Source: Coffea arabica (taxonomy: Eukaryota > Streptophyta > Magnoliopsida > Gentianales > Rubiaceae). Taken from it: a stretch of DNA of 64,000 bases. The stretch covers positions 29,520,501 through 29,584,500 of the forward strand of contig NC_092323.1 of the NCBI RefSeq assembly GCF_036785885.1, given 5' to 3'. The notes under the pieces were generated by a model, which saw only the letters and a list, made by a program, of their open reading frames with translations, searched no databases and had not been told where the DNA came from. The position numbers and the translations under genes were made by a program. Each line of letters opens with the position of its first letter. Within the stretch, counting starts at the first letter, position 1. This document shows positions 12,055 through 24,500 of the stretch, piece after piece.

Positions 12055-14785
12055 TGTGACGCCCCGAAAAGAATGAGTGTGAGAACCCGGAAATTTTCTA
12101 ATTTTCTAGTGTTTATTTTATTTAATCGCCCGCCTTTTCTACATTTTCTTTATTAGAAAAATTCCCCAGATAAAGTTTATGAGCAAAGATAGTTTTAAAA
12201 TGATTTTTCTAGTATCGGTTAGTTTTTGCGAAATTAAGAGCGTATTTTGGACGTGGGACCCGCTAGTGCGGTAAATGCATTATATTTTTGACAACTTGTT
12301 GGAATTTTGTATTAAGTGATATTATTTTACAAAGTGTTAAGATATTTGTATTGGAGAGACAAAAAGATAAGTTTTAAACCTAAAGGTGACAAGTGTCACC
12401 ATTTGATTGGGCTTACCTTAAGACCTTTCTTACCATTGACTTAAATAACCAAAAATGACCCAAAATATCTTCATTTCTAAGCTTCATATGGCCGACCACC
12501 TTCAAGCAATAAGGGAAGAAAAGCTCTCCAATTTCTTTGCTCCAAGCTTGCTTAATCTTCACTTTTAACCGTTTAATTTTAGTTTTACTCCATAAAACCT
12601 CTTCACTTAGTGTTTGTGAGTTGTTTGGTGGAGTTGTTTGGAAAGTTAAGGTGACCAATAGCTCTCTCTCTCTTGTGTTCAAGGTAAGTTGTGAAGAACC
12701 ACCCTCCTCCCTTAATTGATGCTTAAATCATGCTTAGTGGTTGTATGAGATGCAAATTTATGGATTATATCTTGAGTTTTGGTTGAATGATGAAGTTTTA
12801 TTATTTTTGGGGATTTTTCTGTTTTAATATAAGCATGATTGTGTGGCTATCTATGATGATTGGAAATGGTCTATAATGACTTAAGGAGGTGGGAAAAGTG
12901 ATTAATTGCAACCAATTTCTGTTTTGGAAGAAAATTGAAAAACCTAGGGTTCTTAAGGGAGCATTCTGTCCGAATTTTTAGGTCCTATATAGAGGCCGAA
13001 TTGACCTTAGCTCAAAACATGAAAGTTGTAGGGAATGACATTTTAAAGGTGCCTACAAAATTTCAGATCAATCGGAGTAGTGTAGAATGAGATAAGTCAA
13101 AATTACTATTGCTGTTCTGGTTTTACCCGAAATTGAGAACTGCGCCTGTAATTGGTTGTTTTGGCTGGAATTGCTTCCGAATTGGTTGTTGAGGTCTTCT
13201 GATGGAATTTATCCCTGTTTCTTATCTTTCAGTTGGTTTTGGAATTTCTGGATTTGGACTTGGAGAGCCTGAGTTATGATGTTCCGCTAGAATGCGTTCT
13301 GTGAATCTGTTTTTGTGATTCTGGTATGGTATCTTGCATTTTTGACCTGGTTACACTCGAAACTGGGTTGAGTGACCTTCTGTAATATTGTAGCCCTATC
13401 TCTTAGCTTCGAAACAGTGTGTCTTACACCTTCATCCGACAATCGTAGCGCCTTTGATACCATTACCGCAAAATGACGTCAAAACTGTTTTTCTGGTTTT
13501 GAGCTTAACTTTCATTTCCGGACTTTTCCCTAGCTTGACTTGTCTTTGTACTTCTTGGAGCTTGCTGAATGGCTATTGGATGAACTTGTTGTTGTGTGTG
13601 TACCTTTGGGTTGGAATGAGGAAATAATGAAGCCGTGACGGCTGGAAAAGTAAGCAAATTCAGGGGAAGTGTTGTCCGAACTTTTGAAGGAATTTATTTG
13701 CATTGAGTTTGTGATTTAAGACTTGGATTTGAGCAAGGCAATGATACATGATGGATGGTTTCAGAGCCGTGGAGGTGAGTGACCATAAACTATTTCCAAA
13801 GTACTTGTGAAATGTTTCTTACATTATTTACTTTTGAACTGTTTCCAAAGCTACTTTTGAACTGTTTTCTTGCATATCATGCGTGCTTATATGAAAGTGT
13901 TCCTTGTTTGATATATTTCCTTGACTTCATGACTCGTATTATTGATTGATAACGTGTTACGTGCTTTGAATGATTTCCAAAACGAGCTTTCTAGGCGAGT
14001 GTGTATTTTATCGCACTCGACCTAAATCAATGTGAAATTTTCATGATAAATGATTAAATGCTACTTGCGCATGAATGTAAGCCTTTTGGGCTGAACTGGC
14101 CATTGCCCCTTGTTACCGGTCGTCTCGAGCCAGAAACGAACTCGGTCGGGCGATTAGGGACTTGGGTGAACGTTTCGGTATACTCGAGTATTACCTTGTA
14201 GGTTGGTGGAGCCTGGCCAAAAGCCAGGGACGGGGTGAATGAATGCACGAATGAAACCAAATGCAATGAAATGACAGGAGAACGAACGTATCCTTTTCAC
14301 GAATGTTACTATCGCTTTCCATTGTACATGTTTCTTGAATTATTGATACTTCATATTTAATGTTTTGTAAATGTTGTAATTGTTTCTGGACTTATCATTT
14401 GATTTATGACATCATTGAAAAGAAATATTGTTAAACTGATTTGATTACTGATTTTCTGGTTACTCGCTGAGCTTCTAGCTCACCCCAAAAATGTTTTATT
14501 CCCCTCCACAGGGCTCAAAGCGAAGGAAGGCTTGTAGTACTTGTGCGCGTGATTGGATGGCCGTTATGTTGTACAGTTTGGATTTGGAATCATTTTATGT
14601 ATAGTTGGGAATTGTTTCCGCTTCGCTAATGATATGTAATTATTGGAGAATTTGATGCCATATTTGAGATTTATATTGTAATTCATTTGAGGATTGTAGT
14701 GGTGAACGACTGAGTCCCGGCGAGAGCTGGGCAGGCAGTCTGCCGAACCCTTTGGTTCGCCTTAGGGGGAGGTGGGGCTGTTACA
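12055..14785 (+). mobile_element. Solo LTR (LTR-D family) with TSD GTTTT
   Basis: A 2731-bp unit begins TGTGACGCCCCG and ends GGGGCTGTTACA, flanked by perfect duplications GTTTT (12050-12054 and 14786-14790). It has no internal region. Inside are a very strong 5' splice-site match, CAAG/GTAAGTT (12683/12684), a 3' splice-site match CTCCACAG/GG (14511/14512) and the conserved hairpin (13992-14024). It is inserted into the minus-strand LTR-X copy and ends about 510 bp upstream of the MSRA5 start codon, so it may influence that promoter. Confidence 0.92.
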
Positions 14786-14908
14786 GTTTTAACGAATGGT
14801 GTAACACCTAAAATACATATCTTTATCTATTCATATGGGTTGGTTTGAGTTCTCACATATACTACTGGAAAACCATGAATTATTCGTGCATTAACTGGAG
14901 AAATATAT

Positions 14909-15098
14909 CGTTTGGATTGACATGTTTTTCAAAAACAAGTTTTTCAAATACAATGCTACAGTAATATACAATAATTCAAAAAGCATCTCATCCATACAAT
15001 ATATCAAATACTTCAAAAAAAATTTATAGTAAAAATTTTTCATAGACACTGCTACAGTAAAGTTTTTCAAAATATCCCAAAAACAGCTAATTCAAACG
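14909..15098. mobile_element. MITE-like element in the MSRA5 promoter
   Basis: About 190 bp of AT-rich sequence bounded by imperfect inverted repeats, CGTTTGGATTGACATGTTTT on the left and, reverse-complemented, CGTTTGAATTAGCTGTTTTT on the right, with internal repeats of TGCTACAGTAA. I could not find a convincing TSD, so the borders are approximate. It lies about 200 bp upstream of the MSRA5 start. Confidence 0.45.
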
Positions 15099-15299
15099 GA
15101 GCTATTTGATAATATATTTATAATGAGATAATATGAGATAATATATTTATAATGGACATGCGGATTCGAATCGAATTGACTGGATCACAGCCAGACGAAT
15201 TTTGGAGAAACCGGGCTCGACTTTGTCGAACATTATAATGAAATTCCAGAGGCCTGACCGGATCATTCTGGCAGTCAGCATCATTCAACTCCGAGCCCA

Positions 15300-15581
15300 A
15301 TGAAGGTGGCCATGCACCTTACGTGCTATTTACCCGTAATCATTGTATTGGCAGCAGATTTATGTGTGGGCATCAGATTCTCCGCCCGGATATCGGAGAC
15401 TTCAATTATAGACACAACCAATCAACAGCAGCTGCCAACAGCGATTTTTGCTCTAGGAAGCTTCTGGAGATCGGAGGCGGTGTTTGGCTGCTTGGATGGG
15501 GTTGTGCGTACGACTGTTGGCTATGCCGGTGGATCGAAAGCCAATCCCGAGTATCGGAGCTTAGGTGATCACGCTGAATCT
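15300..15581 (+). CDS. MSRA5: MSRA5 exon 1 (signal peptide and MsrA active-site region)
   Basis: Codes for 94 residues ending GDHAES. Two donors are possible: GTTTAG at 15582, which keeps the frame open but drops the Val-Gln pair usual in the family, or GTCACC at 15588, which leaves an in-frame TAG at 15585-15587. Confidence 0.8.
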
Positions 15582-18500
15582 GTTTAGGTCACCTCCTACG
15601 TTCCTTCTTTCTGCAGCCTATTGATTTACATTTTATTACTGGTTTAAGTCTTTTGGTTTTGCTAATTGGTAAAAGATTGGACAATTAGATCTTGTTTGAA
15701 ATTTGAGGACTTGTCAAGATTTTGTTTTATAGTTGTTTATTGCTAATTCTCATACTCGGTTGTTGTGCCTGAGAAGGCTCTAATGTTGATTGATTGAAGA
15801 TAAGTACTGGGGATGTTCTTTTTTTGTGATTAACAAAATTAGTTGGGAGAGGAAAATGGTGAATATTGATTGTTCCTATGAACTATCGTTACTCTAGGCA
15901 GATCATGGAGAATTAGTCAACTTCTTTTATTGCCAATGAGTCTTAATCAAGAAAAACTAGGAAGTATTTCCTATGCTTTGCGGGATATGGGGGATACAAG
16001 TGTAAAGATCTTGAATTGTTTTTAGCCATTCTATGCAACTTAGTTTTTGACTGTCATCGTTCTGTTTGCTTAGAAAAGGCCTTGGAGATTCTGTAACATG
16101 ACCGTGCATGAGGTTATTGCTAATGGACTTGCAACAATAGGTTTCAGTCATCCCATCAACTTTGCATTGGTTACCTTTCAGCTGGATTTCTTTAGTTGTC
16201 CACCAGCACTGAGTGAGAGTGGAAGAGTGGTACTTCATTTTGTGAACTAAATGCTTGTAACAAACCTATTGTTGCAGTTTAATTTGTTATGAAGTCGTTG
16301 TAAGTCCCAAAGACAACCAAGAGGGGGGGTGAATTGGGTTGTTCAAAATCTTAATCAGATTTAGGCAATTTTTGCTAAATGAAAATTTCCTTCTTTTCTA
16401 GTAATGATCAACCAAGTAGATTAGAAAACAAGAGCAATATTGATCAGAAACACAAGTATAGACAAGCAATGAGAATTTTATTAAACAGAAAAGTAAATTG
16501 GGGAATCAAACCAAGTGTCTACCAAGCTATCCTCAAACTTGAAGACCACACACTAGGAAGAGCAACTTCTCTTTGATGGAAGACGATCAACTAGATGTAC
16601 AATGGAGGGAGCACTTCCTCCTTGCCCTAAGCCTCACTTAGTCAAGGTAAGAAATTTTACAATCACTCAGAAAACCCTCAACAAAGCTACACTAAAGATC
16701 CTTTCAATCACAAAAGAAATGCTCACCAGAAATTCACACCACTTTAAAACAAATCTTGCTTTGGAGACTATTTTCTAGCTAAAATATCTCTTGAGATCTT
16801 GTAAACAAAGTGTGCAAAAGTCCTCCCTTCGTTCAGAACAGTTTGTTTTTAAAGGGGAACAGAAATGAGCTTCATTAAAGCTTCCAACGGATAGAAGGCA
16901 GATGAAGGGTCAGCTAGCCGTTGGGGCTTTCGGACGTCCGACGATCAAATCATCGTCCGAACCAATCGTCCGAAAATAGCCAAGTTGAAGTTCGGACGTC
17001 CGATGAGATTTTTGTTGTCCGACAGCACAGCGTCCGATCGTAGGCCGAGAGCTAGCAAGTTATCTTGGAATTTTTCGGACGTCCGATCTGGTTGATATGC
17101 GTCCGAGGTGTGCGTCCGATCCTTCCGGACGTCCGACAGTTTCCTTTCGGCCGTCCGACCTGATTGTCCTGTTTTTGCTTCTCATTTTGGTTGTCTTGCA
17201 TTTCATGACATATTTGAACCTGATTCTTGGATAGACAAAAAAACTTGTATTTGAAGGAGGTTAGATAAACATTTCAAAGTACCAAGAATGACAAACTAGA
17301 CATACTTAAAAAACAGTATCTTTGATCGGAACAAAACAATGACTAAATTCATTTATATTATTTCAATCTTGTTTGCCACATCCAAAGCATCGTAGACTGG
17401 AGTCAATCAAACATATGCTTTCCTTGTTCCATCAGGCCTGATCAATCTTGGTCAGTATAAACGAACTTTTGTGATCATCAAAACCAAGAATAACATTCTC
17501 CCCCTTTTTGATGATGACAAAACAAAAGTTTGAAATGAAATTTTATGATTGCAATGAAAACTCCCCCTTTCAAAATAGACAAGAACTCCCCCTGTCTTAG
17601 TGAATCACAAAATTTGAAAATTTTGAAAAACTCCCCCTCACAAGGCTGCCCATCCGAGTTAAACAATTAAGCATATCAGCCAATCCAAATTTAAACAATC
17701 AATCCAACATATCCTAACATCACCAATCATCAATCATGCCAACATCACCAATTATCAATCATCACTCAATCCAATCATTTGATACCATATCTCCCCCTTT
17801 TTGTCATCACAAACGGGCAACCAATCACATCAACATATCCACAAATTCACAAATTTAGACAAGTTCACACATCAAAACTTAGACCATCAATCAGAATAGA
17901 CAATCCACAAATTCATTACATTCACATAAGCAGAATAGACAATCATTCATCAAAATATTCAGACATCCATCAAAACAGTACTTAAACATCCAAAACGAAA
18001 CTTAAAATATCCATTACATTACATATTCATTGTTGAATACCACGAAAACATAAAAGAGACAAACAAAATGCAAATGTCCTAAATGATGAACTAAGTGGAT
18101 CCAGGTGTCCTCCGAGAGAGCTGATATTGATCAAGATCCTCCTCTTCAGTTTCTTCATCATCTTCAGCAGCCTCTTCAACTGGTGCCTTGCCTTTATCTG
18201 ATGTAGAGGTGCCATGAGGAGTCACAGGGGTTGAAGAACCAGGATCCGGAATTGATGAACTTGGATCAGTGGGGTGTGACTCTTTGTCATGGGAAACTTC
18301 CTCAACAACAGGGGGGGAAAACAGGAGGTTCTTTTTGTCTAGGAAGGCAGTTTGTTGCTCAGAGGACATAGTGAGCATTAGACCATGTTCTAGAAGAAGA
18401 ACATGCTGTTTGAGTTCACGAAGGAGCTCAATTACTTCATCACTGGAAGAGGAAGATGCCTTAGAGGTAGATTTCCTAGGATGAATGGGAGTGAGTGGAA

Positions 18501-21500
18501 TAGATGAAGGATCATGTGCAGCCTTAGACCTAAGTTCACTAGAAGATGCACCCTTATAAGCCCACAGATTATCTTTGAAAACAAGAATTTTCCTTTCAAA
18601 ATACCCTTTTGTAAAGGCATAAGAAGATGCTTCTTTAGGACAAACACCTAGAATAGGGACTTTGTAAAACTCAAAAATCTTTTGAAGAAACTTTCCATAA
18701 GATAATTTTCTGCGAGAATCAGTGGCATAGCGAAGTAAGAACTTGCACATGACAAAACCAAAATCAATACGAATTTTTTCTTGAAAACAATAAAAGAGGT
18801 ACAACTCCATTTTGTTTGCATCAGTTCTATGGCCATCAGTAGGCACAAGCAGGTTTGAAATGATAGAAAAAGCAATTAAATTCACAGGGGCCAGATCATT
18901 CAATTTAGCATCAGCAGGTGAGGAAAAACTTCTTTTGAAATAGGTTAACATTTTTGTCCCATCAAAATGATTTGCCACAGTCGGGAGCTCTTCATAGGAA
19001 AAGAAATTAGCAATCTTATCTTTGCATAAACGTTCAATGGTAGTATTTAAAATGGAGTTCACAATTTCAGAGTCAAAGATTAAGTCTACCCCATTAACCC
19101 TGGAAAATATTTCAGTTGGGTCAGAACCTTTCCTTAGATTGGCAAAAAATTGATGCAACATATCAGGATAGTAGACATTTGGCATAGAAATAAGATGTGA
19201 CCATTTCTGGAAAGCAAATAGACTCAGAATGGATTCTAAACCTATGGAGCGAAATTCAGAGGGGTTTACAGTTCTTTGAGGGATGACACCCTTCTGGGAT
19301 ATCCAGGAGTATTTGTCTTTCGCAGCATCATCAAAGAATGTAGGAGGAGGGGCTGATTTTGGAGGCGGTTGAGAAGATGTCCCCTGTCCAGATTCAGGCT
19401 GAGAGGAGGGTTGTGGTGTAGGCCGTGACATTTGACCCTTGATAGCTCCTCTTTTGAAGCGTTTGGATGTCCGTTTGACAGTGGGAAGACTCTCATCCTC
19501 ATCCCTGAGTGGATGCTTGCGTCCGGCAGTAACTTTTCCTCCCCTTAGATTCACCATTGTGCGAAATGTGTGGAATGAGGGATGCAAATGATGCACACAG
19601 CAGTAGGGAAGTGAATCGCACAGAAATTTTGGGACATAAAGTCCTTGAACAAGATTTGACAGAGCGGTTATGAGAAAGTAGGGTTTTGAGGGAAATTTGG
19701 GAATTTACGAAATGTTTTGCGATTCGATGAAATAATTAGGAGAAATGAATCGCAATCAATCAGGAAAAGTTTTGTTTGAGTCAATTTGGGAATGAGAGCT
19801 TCAGAATGGTATGAATTTGAGAGTGAGAAATGAGAGGGTTTTCGTCCGAGAGGAAATAGAAAAGAAGAGTTTGAAGCAAATGAGGGAGAAAGTTAATTTA
19901 AAAAGTGAGCCGTTGCACTGTCGGACGGCCGAACGAAGTTGTGCGTTCGACAGTTGCGTCCGAACAGGCGCAATTCTGGAAAATGGCTGAAGAACATCAT
20001 CGGACGTCCGTTCATCTTCTTTCGGACGTCCGAAGACTTTGAGAAATTTTAGGATGATTTTTCGATTATTCCTAATTTTGATCTTAGATGAATGAACTGA
20101 TCTAATGGCAGAGCTTTGGTAAAAATATCAGCAAATTGATCTTTAGAACAAACATAATTTACACATATGTCACCTTTTTGAACAAGATCACGAATAAAGT
20201 GATGCTTTATATCTATGTGCTTTGTCCTAAAATGATGAATAGGATTTTTGGTCAAATTTATAGCACTAGTATTATCACAGAATACAGGCATGCAGTCATA
20301 CAACAATCCAAAATCATTCAAAGTGTGCTTCATCCATAAAAGTTGAGCACAACATGCACTAGCGGCAATATATTCCGCTTCGGTTGTAGACAAAGATATT
20401 GCATTTTGCTTTTTGCTAAACCAAGAGACTAAACAATTTCCAAGAAAATGACAAGTTCCACTAGTACTCTTTCTATCCACACGACAACCTCCAAAATCAG
20501 CATCCGAATAACCGTATAGTGCAAACTCATTAGATCTAGCATACCAAAGACCATAGTCTAATGTACCTTTCAAATACCTAAAAATTCTTTTTACAGCATT
20601 CAAATGTGATTCTTTTGGACAAGATTGAAATCTAGCACACAAGCAAACAGTAAACATAATATCAGGTCTACTTGCGGTTAAATAGAGTAGGCTTCCGATC
20701 ATACCTCTATATTGCTTTTCATCCACATGATTACCTTCTTCATCTTTGTCAAGCTTTGTAGAAGTGCACATTGGAGTTCCAACTTGCTTTGAGTCCTCCA
20801 TGCCAAACCTTTTCAGCAACTCCTTGGTATATTTTGCTTGATTTATAAAAATTCCCTCAAGAGCTTGATGTATTTGAAGTCCAAGGAAGAAATTTAATTC
20901 TCCCATCATACTCATTTCAAATTCACTTTGCATAGTGGTGGAAAAATCCTTGCATAGATACTCATTAGTAGCACCAAAAATAATATCATCAACATATATT
21001 TGCACAATAAGAAGGTCATTCAACACTAGCTTAGTAAAAAGTGTGGTGTCCACAACACCCCTTTTGAAACCATTTTCAATAAAAAAACCACTTAGTCTTT
21101 CATACCAAGCTCTTGGAGCTTGTTTTAGACCATATAAAGCTTTAGATAGTTTAAACACATGACTTGGAAATTTTGTATTTTCAAAACCGGGGGGTTGATC
21201 CACATATATTTCTTGATCAATAAAACCATTTAAAAAGGCACTTTTAACATCCATTTGAAACAATTTGAAGCCTTTAAAGCATGCAAAAGCAAGAAGCATT
21301 CTAATAGATTCTAATCTTGCTACGGGAGCAAATGTTTCATCAAAATCAATTCCTTCTTCTTGTGCATATCCTTTAGCAACTAATCTGGCTTTATTTCTTA
21401 CAACAACACCTTTATCATCTAACTTATTTCTAAAAATCCACTTTGTGCCAATGATAGGTTGATTTTGAGGTCTATCAACAAGTGTCCAAACTTCATTCCT

Positions 21501-24500
21501 CTCAAATTGATTAAGTTCCTCTTGCATTGCCAAAATCCAGTTTTCATCCTTTAAAGCATCATTGACATTTTTGGGTTCAAAAAGAGACACTAAAGAAAAA
21601 TTGTCAATCACTTTTCTAGATGAGGAACGAGTGTTTACCTTCTCGGATGGATCACCAATTATAAGCTCTTTTGGATGATTTTGGCTGAATTTCCAAGCCT
21701 TGGGAAGATCTTTGAGTGGATCATCATTTTTGTCTTCATCTTCCTCTTCTTGATCATTATGAACTTCATTTTCCATTTCAGTTGTTGCTGGTTTAGAACT
21801 TCCTTCATTTCCAATTGACAGCTTTTCCATTCCTGCTCGAACACCTACATCATCATCCTCACACGGACTTTTGGAATTATCATCATTGGTTTCATCAAAT
21901 GTTATATGTATAGCTTCTTCAATCACAAGAGTCCTTCTATTAAAAACTCTATATCCTCTTTTATTCTCACAATACCCCAAAAATATTCCTTCATCAGATT
22001 TTTTATCAAACTTACCAAGATGTTCCTTTAGATTCAAAATAAAACATTTACAACCAAATACTTTGAAATAACCAACTGTAGGTTTCTTATCAAAAATCAG
22101 CCCATAAGGAGTTTTCTTTAAGATAGGTCTCAAGAGAATTCTATTCATCACATAACATGCAGTGTTTACCGCTTCAGCCCAAAGATATTTAGGCAACCTA
22201 CATTCATTTAACATAGTTCTAGCAGCCTCTTGGAGAGTCCTGTTTTTCCTTTCTACAACACCATTTTGCTGTGGAGTTCTTGCAATAGAAAACTCATGAG
22301 TTATGCCATTATGATCACAAAATTCTGGAAAACCACAATACTTGAATTCTGTTCCATTATCACTTCTAATTCTAACAATTTTTAATCCAAGCAGATTTTG
22401 CACTTTAGCAAACAATGAAGTGAAATTCTTGAATGCATCATCCTTATGAGCAAGAAATATTACCCAAGTGTATCTAGAATAATCATCTACAATCACAAAA
22501 CAGTATTTCTTACCACCCAAGCTAGAGATTTGAGTAGGGCCAAATAAGTCAAGATGCAAGAGTTCTAAAGGTTTGGAAGTAGATACACACTTCTTTGGTT
22601 TAAAAGAAACTTTTGTTTGCTTTCCAAATTGACATGCATCACATATTTTATCCTTTTCAAAACTGATTTTTGGCAAGCCTCTAACTAGCTCCTTTTTCGA
22701 AATTTCCTTTAGTAACTCCATGTTAAAATGACAAAGTCTTCTATGCCACAACCAAGGATCTTCATTTGAAGCTTTAAGACATGTTAAGCTAGAAGAATCA
22801 ATTTTATCAAGAACCACAATATATATGTCGTTGAACCTCTTACCTTTGAACACAACATTGTATTTGGAATCAAGCACAATGCATTCATGCTTTCTAAACA
22901 ACACATTCAAGTCTTTATCACACAATTGACTAACACTAAGCAAATTATAACTCAAGTTATCAACTAAGAGCACATTATGAACAAAAGTTTCACCATCCTT
23001 ACCAACATCACCTATTCCAATTGTTTTAGCTTTCACATCATCACCAAATGTCACTTTTCCACTTGATCTTGATTTCAGCTTTATGAACAAAGAGGGATCA
23101 CCGGTCATATGCCTTGAACAACCGCTATCAATGAACCATTTGGACTTGTGTGAGCATTTTTCCTCATTATCTCCAATAGCCATGAAGGCCATTTGAGCTG
23201 ATTCTTCCTCTTCTTCAACTTCCCCTTCAGAGTTGCATTCATTCCAAGTAATCTGGAAGTTGTTGAATCTTGGCTTTCGATCAGCTTTTCCATCTTTCAT
23301 TTTCTTCATGGGGCATTCGTTTGCATAGTGTCCAGGCTGTCCACATTCATAGCATTTGTCCACTTGCTTCTTGTTGAATTCTTGTTTTCCTTTGTTCCTT
23401 GCATTTGATGAATAATTTTGGAATTGATTGCTAGGTCCTCCCTTTCTGAACTTCCTTTTATTCAAGATTCTTTTGAAGCCTCTTGTGATGAGAGCAAGAT
23501 CATTATCATCACCATCCGAATCTTCATCATCCAAGTGAGCTGGATCATCTTCACTTTGAGTAGTCTTTAGAGCAATATTTCTTTTTGCTCTAGCATCCTC
23601 TTCCTCCTGCACTTTAGATTTCAGTTTTAACTCATAAGAGGTTAGTGAGTTAATGATAGATTCAATAGGCACAGAACTTAAATCCTTAGCCTCCTCTATT
23701 GCAGTCACTTTATTTTCCCATTCTTTGCCCAATGCATTGAGAATTTTTCTGTTCTTCTCTCCCAAGGTGTACTCTTTGCCCAACACCTCGAGATCTTTGA
23801 TCAAGTCAGTGAACCTGCAAAACATTTTGTCAATATCCTCAAGAGGTTCAATCTTAAAAGATTCATACTTTGTGACCAAGATGGCCTTTCTCTGTTCTCT
23901 CACATTGTCACCACCCTCATGGATTTCTCTTAACTTATCCCTCATTTCTTTGGCTGATTTACAGCCTTTCACTCTAATTGATTCATTTGAATCTAAGGCA
24001 CTATAAAGAACATTCATGGCCTTGGCATTCAATGTGAGGTTAGTCCTGTCTTGAGCATTCATTTCAGCTCTCATTTTTGGCCGAAGCAACCCTGTATCTG
24101 CATCAAGAAAGTTAGTTTCATGCGGTCCTTCACTCACAATAAACCACAGTTCAATATCAATAGATTGCAAAAAAATAATCATCCGTTCTTTCCAGCTAAC
24201 ATAGTTGGAGCCACTGAACATGGGAGGCCTAGTAACAGATTGCCCCTCAACAAACATAGCATGACTGGTTGTCATCTTTACTCCAAGCCGTTAGAGCTTA
24301 ATCTCAAGGAGACCAAGCTCTGATACCAATTGTAAGTCCCAAAGACAACCAAGAGGGGGGGTGAATTGGGTTGTTCAAAATCTTAATCAGATTTAGGCAA
24401 TTTTTGCTAAATGAAAATTTCCTTCTTTTCTAGTAATGATCAACCAAGTAGATTAGAAGACAAGAGCAATATTGATCAGAAACACAAGTATAGACAAGCA

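Noticed and set aside
18091..19596. Calling the third ORF an envelope glycoprotein
   Set aside because: No signal peptide, membrane span or glycoprotein-like cysteine pattern is visible; only the genomic position fits.
23653..24006. A 117-codon antisense ORF within Copia gag, with an equivalent at 45336-45689
   Set aside because: Same length in both copies, but it is the exact complement of a conserved gag reading frame; its conservation follows from gag. It has no start context or domain of its own.
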